From assembly GCA_965203865.1 (NCBI GenBank), contig OZ241916.1, positions 1,302,001-1,366,000 of the forward strand: a stretch of 64,000 nt of DNA. Reading direction: 5' to 3'. Shown in pieces: positions 14,946-24,094 of the stretch. The notes below the pieces were generated by a model. That model made no database searches. It was not told where the DNA came from and saw nothing but the letters and a program-made list of their open reading frames with translations. Positions within the stretch are counted from its first letter, which is position 1; each line of letters opens with the position of its first letter. This DNA comes from G965200765 sp965203865. Lineage in GTDB: Bacteria > Pseudomonadota > Gammaproteobacteria > Arenicellales > JAJDZL01. Both the position numbers and the translations under genes were made by a program.

Positions 14946-16670
14946 CCTTGATTCCCGCTTAAGAAGTTAAAAAATGCATTCTGAGGGTGTGGAAAGGGAC
15001 ACCTGTGCTTGGATTTCCGGTAAAATACCGTTTTATTAAAAACTCACCCAAGAGGTGTCCCTATGAAACAGATGAACAGTATACAAAGCCGAGCGCAAAA
15101 TGTCGAATATGATTTCACGGATGCGAAGTTGACGGGGTGCGGCGGGGTATCGTTTACGGCGCGCTTGGCGAAGGAAAGCGGTCTATGCGAGTTGCTGGAG
15201 AAGGAGTTGAACGGCACGTTGAAGATGCGTTGTCGCGGTGCGACGGAGGCGCAGAGTATTCTGTCGCAGGTGTATCTGCTGTCGATGGGCGAGGGGCACT
15301 TGTCGGATTTGGACGATGCTCGTCAGGATGAGGTTTTCCGGGTGCTGAGCGGTCTGGGCGAGATGCCGGGTTCGCGGCGCATGGGAGAGTTTTTGAGTCG
15401 TTTCGGGGAGTCGGATCTGACTCGCTTTCGGGAGTTGGTGGTACGCTGGCTGTTGCCGTTGACGGCAAAGGTTGCGGCTCGCCATCGTTGTGCTCTGGGC
15501 TATGTGCCGGTATTCATCGACAGCACCGACATCGAGGTGGACGGGAAGTGCTTTGAAGGTGCCCAGCGGACTTGCTATCGCGGGGTTCGGCGTTATCAGA
15601 TGCACTCGGTTTTTGTGGGGAATCTGATGGTGAGTTTGCGGTTGAACGACGGCCGCAGTCATTCGACGCATGGCTGGGAAGAGCAGCTGGAAGCGGATGC
15701 GAAGCCGCTGCTGTCGGGCGAGTCCGGGGTGTGGGTGCGAGCGGACAATGCCTACTACAAGAAGGACTTTGTCAAGTATTGCCGCGACCGCGGCTGGGAC
15801 TACTCGGTGAGCGTGACGAACAAGCGCTGGAAGAAGCCGGTGGTGGATGCGGTGAAAGATTCGGACGATGCGGATTGGCAATGGATCAACGGTGAGGAGC
15901 AGGCGATTTATTCGTATCACCGGCCGAGCCGCTGGGGTCGGGATGCGACCTATGCGGTGATTCGGCGAACCAAGGAAGGTCGCCAGCTTCTGCTGGAGCC
16001 GACCTGCACGGTGATTCTGGTGTCGCACGACGAGTTGCCGATTTCGGTTGCGGTTGAGCGGCATCGCGGCAAGCAGGGTCAGGAGAATGCGTTCAAGGGG
16101 CCGCTGACTGACCTGGATCTTCACCATCCGCCGTGCAAAAGGTTTGCTGCCAACCAGGCGTTCTACCTGTGCGGCTTGCTGGCGCAGGCCTTGCTGCGCT
16201 CGATTCAGTACCGGTTGCTGCCGCCGGGGGAATGGCGGCGCAGCTTGGGAACCATCATTCGGCGTGTGGTGCGCAGTCCGGCGGTGCTGACCTGCAGTGC
16301 GGGCCGCTACCGGCTGAAGTTCAGCAAGAATCTGCGCAGGATGTATATGAAATGGTTGAACGAGGCCATCGACAATACCTGCAGTTTGAAAAGGATTCTT
16401 CTCGAATAGGCTTGCTCCGCGGCGCTTCGCCGTACTGAACGCCTTGAATCAAACTGTTGGGCAGATGCTCTCGCCGGCTGCCGGCCAAAACTCGTCCGCA
16501 CGACTGCTTCATCCCGCCGATTCGAACCTCGAACCTTGCCAAAAGCCGATCCATACACTACCGGCACCGAATGGCACCGGGAAAATCAGTAAAACTCCCC
16601 CCTGACGATTGCATGCACCTGTCTTCACTGCCATAATACAGTTTTCCCCATCCTTAAGCGGGGATCTGGG
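14946..16670 (+). mobile_element. IS1380-like insertion sequence, copy inserted in the methyltransferase gene
   Basis: The element is 1,725 bp. Its left end CCTTGATTCCCGCTTAAG (14946-14963) and right end CTTAAGCGGGGATCTGGG (16653-16670) are imperfect inverted repeats beginning with CC. It is flanked by the 7-bp direct repeat TGAACAA (14939-14945 and 16671-16677). About 240 bp of non-coding sequence lie between the transposase stop and the right end. Confidence 0.9.
15063..16409 (+). CDS. IS1380-like DDE transposase
   Basis: The 448-residue transposase carries the catalytic acids at about residue 153 (FIDSTDIEVDGK), 227 (VRADNAYY) and 340 (HRGKQGQENAFKG), followed by the PPCKRFAANQAFYL helix found in IS1380-type enzymes. 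The C-terminal part (IIRRVVRSPAVL, then YRLKFSKNL) is basic. The ATG follows AGAGGTGTCC. The frame is complete and closely similar to the inverted copy at 17446-18792. Assignment to IS1380 rests on the motif pattern; the 7-bp target duplication is longer than the 4-5 bp usually quoted for that family. Confidence 0.85.
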   Translation: MKQMNSIQSRAQNVEYDFTDAKLTGCGGVSFTARLAKESGLCELLEKELNGTLKMRCRGATEAQSILSQVYLLSMGEGHLSDLDDARQDEVFRVLSGLGEMPGSRRMGEFLSRFGESDLTRFRELVVRWLLPLTAKVAARHRCALGYVPVFIDSTDIEVDGKCFEGAQRTCYRGVRRYQMHSVFVGNLMVSLRLNDGRSHSTHGWEEQLEADAKPLLSGESGVWVRADNAYYKKDFVKYCRDRGWDYSVSVTNKRWKKPVVDAVKDSDDADWQWINGEEQAIYSYHRPSRWGRDATYAVIRRTKEGRQLLLEPTCTVILVSHDELPISVAVERHRGKQGQENAFKGPLTDLDLHHPPCKRFAANQAFYLCGLLAQALLRSIQYRLLPPGEWRRSLGTIIRRVVRSPAVLTCSAGRYRLKFSKNLRRMYMKWLNEAIDNTCSLKRILLE

Positions 16671-17122
16671 TGAACAATGATATTGGTTTGCGACCGGCCC
16701 GGGGCAAGCGTCCTCAGTTTTCCCTTTACGCCAAACAGAACAAGCTCAGTGACATTGCGGAAGTAGAATCCTACTCCTCTTCCATCAGGGCCGCCATCTT
16801 TGCGAACTTTGTACCACACCAGATTTGTTTTATAGTCGAATCCCCATGCTTCAAGCAACTCCAAACCATGCGCAAGCATTGCATTGGGACACCACAGGTA
16901 GATATGCCCTTTGTCCGGTACGAGATCGCCTACAGGAAGTGCTGCCAGCTCGGAAGTTGACATAGTATTGTAACGATGCAAACGACGATGTTCGGGGGCA
17001 ACTTTGCCTGTACGGTTATTAAACCTCCAAGGGGGGTCGATTAAAACCGCACCAAAGCCCGACTTGCGATTCCTACTAAATTCAATTAGTGAGTGAACTG
17101 TCTCGTTGTTTGAATTGTTCAT
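16671..17122 (-). pseudogene. MT-A70 family DNA adenine methyltransferase, N-terminal fragment
   Basis: From ATG 17122 the frame reads MNNSNNETVHSLIEF, then the catalytic DPPW motif in AVLIDPPWRFNNRTG, HIYLWCPNAML, WYKVRKDGGPDGRGVGFYFR and TLAPGRSQTNIIV, where the insertion sequence interrupts it. MT-A70 enzymes methylate adenine N6 using S-adenosylmethionine. The fragment has lost the C-terminal segment, now at 14743-14945. No clear ribosome binding site precedes the ATG, and a second insertion sequence separates it from the upstream region. As found, the pair's endonuclease has no intact partner within this window. Confidence 0.88.
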
Positions 17123-17186
17123 GAACTGGTTTATAAATTGGATATTGTCAACTTTTTTCTGAAACTCTGCGTATTGTTCAAATTTA

Positions 17187-18909
17187 CCCAGATCCCCGCT
17201 TAAGGGTTTGAAAGTTGTATTATGGCAGTGAAGACAAGTGCATGCAATCGTCGGTGTTGAGTTTTTCCGATTTGCCCGGTGCCATTCGGTGCCGGTACTG
17301 AGCGGATCGGATATTAGCAAGGTTCGAGGTTCGAATCGACGGCATGAAGCGGCGTGCGGACGCGTTTTCGCCGGCAGCAGGCGAGAGCGTCTGCTCAACA
17401 GGTCGATTCAAGATGTTCGGTGCGGCGAAGCGCCGCGGAGCAAGCCTATTCGAGAAGAATTCTTTTCAAGCTGCAGGTATTGTCGATGGCCTCGTTCAAC
17501 CATTTCATATACACGCTGCGCAGATTCTTGCTGAACCTCAGCCGGTAGCGGCCCGCACTGCAGGTCAGCACTGCCGGGCGGCGCACCACGCGCCGAATGA
17601 TGGTTCCCAAGCTGCGCCGCCATTCATCCAGCGGCAGCAGACAGTACTGAATTGCTCGCAGCAAGGCCTGCGCCAGCAAGCCGCACAGGTAGAACGCCTG
17701 GTTGGCAGCAAACCTCTTGCACGGCGGATGATGAAGATCCAGGTCAATCAGCGGACCCTTGAACGCATTCTCCTGACCCTGCTTGCCGCGATGACGGGCA
17801 ACCGCCTCCCAAACCGGCAACTCGTCGTGCGATACCAGAATCACCGTGTAGATCGGATCCAGCAGCAACTGGCGACCTTCCTTGCTTCGCCGAATCACCG
17901 CATAGGCCGCATCCTGCTCCCAGCCATTCGGCCGGTGAGACGAATAAATCGCCTGCTCCTCACCGTTGATCCATTGCCAATCCGCATTGTCCGAATCTTT
18001 CACCGCATTCACCACCGGCTTCTTCCAGTTGTCGTTCGTCACGCTCACCGAGTAGTCCCAGCCGCGGGAACGGCAATACTTCACAAAATCCCCCTTGTAG
18101 TAGGCGTTGTCCGCTCGCACCCACACCCCGGACTCGCCCGACAGCAGCGGCACTGCATCCGCTTCCAACTGCTCTTTCCAGCCGTGCGTCGAATGACCGC
18201 CGCCGTCGTTCAACCGCAAACTCACCATCAGATTCCCCACAAAAATCGTGTGCATCTGATAACGCCGTACCCCGCGATAGCAAGGCTCCTGCGCACCTTC
18301 AAAGCACTTCCCGTCCACCTCGATGTCGGTGCTGTCTATGAAGACCGGCACATAGCCCAGAGAACAACGATGGCGATTCGCAACCGTCGCCGTCAACGGC
18401 CCCAGCCAGCGTACCGCCAACTCCCGAAAACGAGCCAGATCCGACTCCCCGAAGCGACTCAGAAACTCTCCCATGCGCCGCGAACCCGGCATCTCGCCCA
18501 GACCCGTCAGAACCCGGAAAACACCATCCCCACGGGCATCGTCCAAATCCGACAAGTGGCCCTCGCCCGTCAACAGCAAATACACCTGCGCCAAAATGCT
18601 CTGCGCCTCCGTCGCTCCCCGACGACGCTTTTTCAACGTGCCGTTCAACTCCTTCTCCAGCAACTCGCACAAGCCGCTGGCCCTCGCCAACTGCGCCGCA
18701 AACGTAACCCCGCCGCACCCCGTCAACTTCGCATCCGTGAAATCATATTCGACTTTCCGCACCCGACTTTGTATACTGCTCATCTGTTTCATAAGGACAC
18801 CTCTTGGGTGAGTTTTGTTAAAAACGGTATTTTACCGGAAATCCTAACAGAGGTGTCCCTTTCCACACCCTCAGAATGGATTTCTTAGCTTCTTAAGCGG
18901 GAATCAAGG
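17187..18909 (-). mobile_element. IS1380-like insertion sequence, inverted copy upstream of the methyltransferase
   Basis: The element is 1,723 bp. Its right end is CCCAGATCCCCGCTTAAG at 17187-17204 and its left end (reverse strand) lies at 18892-18909. It is flanked by the 7-bp direct repeat AAATTTA at 17180-17186 and 18910-18916. Together with the copy at 14946 it shows that this family makes 7-bp target duplications here. Confidence 0.9.
17446..18792 (-). CDS. IS1380-like DDE transposase (inverted copy)
   Basis: The 448-residue transposase is a close relative of the one at 15063-16409, with the same catalytic segments (FIDSTDIEVDGK, VRADNAYY, HRGKQGQENAFKG) and the same start context. Differences are scattered single substitutions, for example QEPCYRG instead of QRTCYRG, so this is an independent copy and not a product of very recent duplication. 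The complete frame and matching ends with a perfect flanking repeat suggest it could still move. Confidence 0.88.
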   Translation of the reverse strand: MKQMSSIQSRVRKVEYDFTDAKLTGCGGVTFAAQLARASGLCELLEKELNGTLKKRRRGATEAQSILAQVYLLLTGEGHLSDLDDARGDGVFRVLTGLGEMPGSRRMGEFLSRFGESDLARFRELAVRWLGPLTATVANRHRCSLGYVPVFIDSTDIEVDGKCFEGAQEPCYRGVRRYQMHTIFVGNLMVSLRLNDGGGHSTHGWKEQLEADAVPLLSGESGVWVRADNAYYKGDFVKYCRSRGWDYSVSVTNDNWKKPVVNAVKDSDNADWQWINGEEQAIYSSHRPNGWEQDAAYAVIRRSKEGRQLLLDPIYTVILVSHDELPVWEAVARHRGKQGQENAFKGPLIDLDLHHPPCKRFAANQAFYLCGLLAQALLRAIQYCLLPLDEWRRSLGTIIRRVVRRPAVLTCSAGRYRLRFSKNLRSVYMKWLNEAIDNTCSLKRILLE

Positions 18910-18959
18910 AAATTTATCATCAGAGCGACTGCTTTTGCTCGCATTTTATGATAAGACAT

Positions 18960-18988
18960 CTATTAATTCAAACACTATATTTGGTCAA
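18960..18988 (-). promoter_or_regulatory. Possible original promoter of the restriction-modification operon
   Basis: On the minus strand TTGACC (18983-18988) and TAATAG (18960-18965) are 17 bp apart and point toward the methyltransferase gene, but the insertion sequence at 17187-18909 now lies between. The -10 box is a weak match. This is a consensus-only call. Confidence 0.25.
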
Positions 18989-19071
18989 TTATTAAAGATT
19001 CATGGTGAATTGTCCACATCTGGTTCTTTCTTGAACCAGTTTTATAATGCTTGATTGCTGTGGATGGCAGT

Positions 19072-19395
19072 CTCTTGACTTCGTCGATTTTGATCTGCAA
19101 GTATTTGATTCTGTTTATTTCACCTAGTGAGCAAAGGCACTACAAATCGGCTTTTCAGCCGATTTGCAAAGAGACCGGTGGGTGCCTGTCAGGTGCTGTC
19201 GAGTGGGAACAGCGTAGTGCTCGGCACTTTCAGCCCCATGGCCCGGTAGATGGTTCTCTGATTCTCCGTGGACTTCAATTGGACCGCATAGCGGCGGCGA
19301 CCTTTTCCTGGTCAAGGCCCACTTCCGCATCGTCACGCCGCACCAGAAACTTGCGTAGCCGATGTGGAGTATCGACCCCGGCATCCAAGCTCGCA
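19072..19395 (-). mobile_element. Decayed IS1634-like transposase C-terminus with IS end
   Basis: On the minus strand one frame ends RYAVQLKSTENQRTIYRAMG and then LKVPSTTLFPLDST before a stop, followed by a hairpin (AAATCGGC / GCCGATTT, about 19144-19165) and an end sequence near 19072-19110. The whole stretch is an inverted, diverged copy of 20690-20930. The assignment to the IS4-superfamily IS1634 group comes from the better preserved copy at 20446. No open transposase frame remains. Confidence 0.5.
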
Positions 19396-19570
19396 ATTTT
19401 CAAAATTTATTCTTCTGCCAACTGGGGCATTTTGCGGATTGAATCCACATGCTTTGAATGCCTTGCTAGTCATTTGAAAAAATTATCAAATATAGACCAA
19501 CAGAATCTATTATTTATGATAGAATCTACTGTTGTTATTCATGAAAGATACTTAGCGATAGAATTCATCC

Positions 19571-19598
19571 TTGCTTGCAAGGCTTTTCGCTGTATACT
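19571..19598 (+). promoter_or_regulatory. Putative promoter of the coiled-coil protein gene
   Basis: TTGCTT (19571-19576) and TATACT (19593-19598) are 16 bp apart, about 150 bp upstream of the gene at 19746. Consensus evidence only. Confidence 0.35.
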
Positions 19599-19745
19599 TA
19601 ACAGTGCTGAGTGCATCGTCAAGAATCATTGCAGGCAGCACGGAAAGAATCACCAATGGAAGCTTCACAAGAAGAGAAATGCTTGGCAAGGCAATTCGGA
19701 TAATCCAGCCTTGCAAATCAAAATTAAAAGTAGGAGAATTGACAC

Positions 19746-20342
19746 ATGGCACTTCAGGAACACCATACCATGACAGAAAAGCAATCTGCGGCAAGGGAAA
19801 TTTTGAAAGATGCCAGATTCGAGGAGGACCAGGCAGAAGCGATTATTGCCACGGTCAATCTTGCCACCGAGAACTTGGCCACCAAAGACGATGTTGAAGA
19901 ACTGCGCGGCGAAATGCTGGAAGGATTCAAACTTTTAAATCAAAGGATGGATTTTTCAGATGAAAGGACAGACAACAAGTTTGCCCAGATGGATGCCAGG
20001 TTTGCCCAGATGGATGCCAGGTTTGCCCAGATGGACAACAAGATTGATGCCAATGCCATTAGTACCGATGCCAGATTTGACAAGATTGATGCCAAGTTTG
20101 ACCAGATGGACAACAAGATTGATGCCAATGCCATCAGTACCGATGCCAGATTTGACAAGATTGATGCCAAGTTTGACCAGATGGACAACAAGATTGATGC
20201 CAATGCCATCAGTACCGATGCCAGATTTGACAAGATAGAATCGAATTTTAAAAATCTGACATTTCGACTTGCCGTGACAATCGTAACTACGATTATTACA
20301 CTTGGCACTTTGTACATGGTGATAACTAAATTCTTGGGGTAG
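19746..20342 (+). CDS. Membrane-anchored coiled-coil repeat protein (DUF1640-like)
   Basis: The 198-residue protein has a soluble N-terminal part (EKQSAAREILKDARFEEDQA, then LATKDDVEELRGEM), a long heptad-rich coiled coil built from tandem repeats (three 7-residue FAQMDAR units and three 25-residue units beginning DNKIDANAISTDARFDKI), and one C-terminal membrane segment (LAVTIVTTIITLGTLYMVI). This layout is that of small DUF1640/CCDC90-type proteins, whose bacterial role is unknown. The ATG at 19746 follows AGGAGAA; ATG 19770 is an alternative start. The gene lies between two outward-facing decayed IS1634-like ends. Confidence 0.75.
   Translation: MALQEHHTMTEKQSAAREILKDARFEEDQAEAIIATVNLATENLATKDDVEELRGEMLEGFKLLNQRMDFSDERTDNKFAQMDARFAQMDARFAQMDNKIDANAISTDARFDKIDAKFDQMDNKIDANAISTDARFDKIDAKFDQMDNKIDANAISTDARFDKIESNFKNLTFRLAVTIVTTIITLGTLYMVITKFLG
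19980..20042 (+). repeat. 21-bp tandem repeats, three copies
   Basis: Units start at 19980, 20001 and 20022 (first 20 bases TTTGCCCAGATGGATGCCAG); the last copy changes at its 3' end. Each codes for one heptad of the coiled coil. Confidence 0.9.
20034..20235 (+). repeat. 75-bp tandem repeats, two full and one partial copy
   Basis: Units start at 20034, 20109 and 20184 with GACAACAAGATTGATGCC and are almost identical. In-frame 25-residue units allow length change without loss of the frame. Confidence 0.92.
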
Positions 20343-20445
20343 AAAGATTCGGGTAGAAATTGCAGCAGTTCAACTTATATACGCTACTGGGACCGTATTA
20401 TCCGCACAGTTCCTGTAACATTAAAAAAATCCCCAGTTCGAGGGT

Positions 20446-20930
20446 GTGTGTCAAGAAATCGACATTTTCAGCATGCTCATGATTTTTAAGTTGGTATTGA
20501 CACACCAACCACAACATGAAGGTGCGCCCGTGTTCCACCGGTCAATGTTGCACATTCAGGCTCACTTCACCGTCTGCTTCATTGCGCTCTGTTGCGTGCA
20601 CTACTGGAAAGCAGAATTTTTATGCACAGGCAATCCGTCTCGGCCGGGACCGTTCGTCAAGAGCTGCATCATCGGCAGATTAGTATCCTGACCTGCATCA
20701 ATAACCGTAGCCGCTATGCGATTCCATCAAAATTCACCGAGGTTCAGAAAACCATCTACAGGGACATGGAGCTGAGGTGTCGAACATCGCACAGCTCCCC
20801 CTTGGCAACACCTGACAGGCACTCGCCCGGTTTTTTGCATATTAGCTTAAAGGCTGGTTTGTAGTGCCTTTGCTCACTAGGTGGAATAAACAGAATCAAA
20901 TACTTGCAAGTCGAAACCGACAAAGTCAAG
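20446..20930 (+). mobile_element. Decayed IS1634-like transposase C-terminus with IS end
   Basis: Frameshifted plus-strand pieces read FHRSMLHIQAHFTVCFIAL (the HIxGHF-type helix of IS1634/IS4-superfamily transposases), RALLESRIFMH, TVRQELHH and RYAIPSKFTEVQKTIYRDM. They are followed by an end region (CTCACTAGGTGGAATAAACA to GACAAAGTCAAG) also found inverted at 19072-19140. No complete catalytic domain is left. Confidence 0.5.
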
Positions 20931-20936
20931 AAAAAG

Positions 20937-21008
20937 AACAAGCTCGGTGACATTGCGGAAGTAGAATCCTACTCCTCTTCCATCAGGGCCGCCATCTTTG
21001 CGAACTTT
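20937..21008 (-). pseudogene. 72-bp copy of an internal piece of the MT-A70 methyltransferase gene
   Basis: The stretch matches 16739-16810 with one mismatch in 72 bases and codes for KVRKDGGPDGRGVGFYFRNV and a few further residues. It is flanked by the 9-bp inverted repeat GTCAAGAAA (20925-20933) and TTTCTTGAC (21015-21023), and abuts the decayed IS1634-like end. Confidence 0.85.
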
Positions 21009-21125
21009 CTTTGCTTTCTTGACCTATACCATCAGAGAACTTGCCAATACGCCACTGAAGCAATGCCATTTAAACGAGAAATATCAGTTCGCAAATTACG
21101 CGGAATCCAGCACAGTACAATTTGC

Positions 21126-21131
21126 TATAAT
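21126..21131 (+). promoter_or_regulatory. -10 box of the tRNA-tuf operon
   Basis: A perfect TATAAT lies 42 bp upstream of the first tRNA. No good -35 hexamer is seen at 16-18 bp, so this is a partial promoter call. Confidence 0.5.
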
Positions 21132-21172
21132 CTCTCCCTTACACGAGAAAATCTTGTAAATTGCTTGAATAT

Positions 21173-21248
21173 GCCCGCATAGCTCATCTGGTAGAGCAGT
21201 CGATTTGTAATCGACAGGTAGTGGGTTCGAATCCCTCTGCGGGCTCCA
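21173..21248 (+). tRNA. tRNA-Thr (anticodon TGT)
   Basis: A complete cloverleaf: acceptor GCCCGCA pairs with TGCGGGC, the anticodon loop TTTGTAA carries TGT, the T-loop is TTCGAAT, and CCA is encoded. It is first in a Thr-Tyr-Gly-Thr block before tuf, as in thrU-tyrU-glyT-thrT-tufB of enterobacteria. Confidence 0.96.
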
Positions 21249-21394
21249 GAATCAATAGAATTGTTTGATGCGCAACAATGTTGCTTGTGCCGATTTGGAA
21301 CGCATTTGCTTGCAATTGGAATATTTTCGCTCAAATACGATTGACAAACAAGATTTGCCGTATTACAATTTCAAGATTGAATTGGATTTGCTCC

Positions 21395-21476
21395 GGAGGG
21401 GTTCCCGAGCGGCCAAAGGGGGCAGACTGTAAATCTGCTGGCTCAGCCTTCGGAGGTTCGAATCCTCCCCCCTCCA
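21395..21476 (+). tRNA. tRNA-Tyr (anticodon GTA)
   Basis: Long variable-arm tRNA: acceptor GGAGGGG pairs with CCCCTCC, the anticodon loop CTGTAAA carries GTA, and the T-arm is GGAGG/CCTCC. The following bases read CCG, so the 3' CCA is not encoded, unlike in the neighbouring tRNAs. Confidence 0.95.
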
Positions 21477-21549
21477 CCGCAGGAGAACTGAACGAGTTAA
21501 GTATTATGAGTGCTTTGTTGAATGGTAATCAGTTTGAATGGCATAGTGC

Positions 21550-21623
<74 letters not shown>

Positions 21624-21670
21624 ACCAGAGGGGTGAGGAAAATGGCAAGGTCGTTTACGGTTATCGGGTT

Positions 21671-21746
<76 letters not shown>

Positions 21747-21814
21747 TTGGCGAGAGAATATTAATTTTAGATTTTATTTTGTAGGAACAGATTTGCATAG
21801 CGAGGGACGAAGAA

Positions 21815-23005
<1,191 letters not shown>

Positions 23006-23035
23006 AACAAACTTGATTGTCGACGAAACGAGAAT

Positions 23036-23111
<76 letters not shown>

Positions 23112-23135
23112 AATGTAGCACGAAGAGGTGCACAA

Positions 23136-23495
23136 TTGTCTGATGTAGTGAACAAGTTGAAGCTTTTTGGAGCATTATTTATTCTGGTCGGAGGACTGGC
23201 AGCGTTTTACATGCTGGAGACTCCTTCGCAATTGCTTCGGGTAAGCTTGCTGATAGCATCTCTTGTGGTGGCGGCGGCAGTTGCCTTGATGTCGACACAC
23301 GGACAGCAGGCATGGGAATTCGCCAAGGGTGCGCGAGGTGAAATTCGCAAAATTGTTTGGCCTACACGGCGTGATACAGTGACCAGCACGCTGATTGTAA
23401 TTGTGATGGTCATAATAATTGGTTTGTTTTTGTGGATGCTGGATACGATATCATTTTGGTTGATTTACGACATGCTGTTGAATATTGGGGGTTAA
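23136..23495 (+). CDS. secE: Preprotein translocase subunit SecE
   Basis: The 119-residue inner-membrane protein stabilises SecY in the SecYEG channel. Three hydrophobic segments are visible (LFGALFILVGGLAAF, LIASLVVAAAVAL, LIVIVMVIIIGLFLWML) with the conserved cytoplasmic GEIRKIVWPTRRD before the last one. An ATG in the same frame at 23082 lies inside tRNA-Trp and is rejected; the TTG at 23136 follows GAGGTG at suitable spacing and gives the usual LSDVVNK start. Confidence 0.92.
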   Translation: MSDVVNKLKLFGALFILVGGLAAFYMLETPSQLLRVSLLIASLVVAAAVALMSTHGQQAWEFAKGARGEIRKIVWPTRRDTVTSTLIVIVMVIIIGLFLWMLDTISFWLIYDMLLNIGG

Positions 23496-23499
23496 AGTA

Positions 23500-24057
23500 G
23501 TGACTCAAGATGCAGGCAGCGAATTGAATACCTCGATGAAGTGGTATGTTCTTCATACTTACGCCGGCTACGAGAAACGCGTGCAAAAAACGCTTGGAGA
23601 ACACATTACACGGCACAAATTCGATGACAAGTTCGGAAAAATCGTTGTTCCGACAGAGGAAGTCATGGAAATGCGCGGGGGTCAGAAGAGGACAACCGAG
23701 AGGAACTTTTACCCGGGATATGTGTTTGTTCAAATGGAAATGACCATAGAAACATGGCATCTTGTAAACGGCATTCCCTATGTGTCTCGATTTATCGGGG
23801 GTGAAAAGCCTACGCCAATATCAGAAAGCGAAGCGCAGGCTATTATGGACAAGATTGAAGCAGGAGCAAAGAAGCCAAGGCCGAAATATTCATTTGCACC
23901 GGGTGAAGTCGTCAGGGTGATTGAAGGACCATTCGAGGATTTCAATGGAACTGTTGAGGATGTCAATTACGAAAGAAGCAAACTCAGGGTTTCAGTTTCC
24001 ATTTTCGGTCGGTCTACACCGGTTGAACTGGAGTTCAGCCAAGTCGACAAAAGTTAA
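23500..24057 (+). CDS. nusG: Transcription antitermination factor NusG
   Basis: The 185-residue protein binds RNA polymerase and couples transcription with translation or Rho. The NGN domain starts at KWYVLHTYAGYEKRV and includes FYPGYVFVQMEM and VSRFIGG; the KOW domain is GEVVRVIEGPFEDFNGTVED. The GTG at 23500 has GGGGG about 10 bases upstream, just after the secE stop; ATG 23536 is a possible alternative. Fully in line with secE-nusG operons. Confidence 0.94.
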   Translation: MTQDAGSELNTSMKWYVLHTYAGYEKRVQKTLGEHITRHKFDDKFGKIVVPTEEVMEMRGGQKRTTERNFYPGYVFVQMEMTIETWHLVNGIPYVSRFIGGEKPTPISESEAQAIMDKIEAGAKKPRPKYSFAPGEVVRVIEGPFEDFNGTVEDVNYERSKLRVSVSIFGRSTPVELEFSQVDKS

Positions 24058-24094
24058 TTTGGATTGTATTGGTTATTTTATAGAGAACTGCGAA

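Noticed and set aside
16625..17398. A 257-codon methyltransferase gene starting at 17398
   Set aside because: The first 70 or so codons and the last 15 are read from the flanking IS ends; only 16671-17122 is methyltransferase.
17344..18888. A 514-codon plus-strand open frame
   Set aside because: It lies antisense to the intact IS1380-like transposase and has no recognisable protein motif.
14946..18909. Classical composite transposon inserted as one unit
   Set aside because: Each IS copy has its own, different 7-bp target duplication, so they inserted separately.
19051..19773. A 240-codon plus-strand open frame
   Set aside because: It crosses the decayed IS1634-like remnant in antisense and the promoter region of the coiled-coil gene; there is no family likeness.
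20034..20235. CRISPR array
   Set aside because: The 75-bp units are contiguous and in frame, with no spacers.
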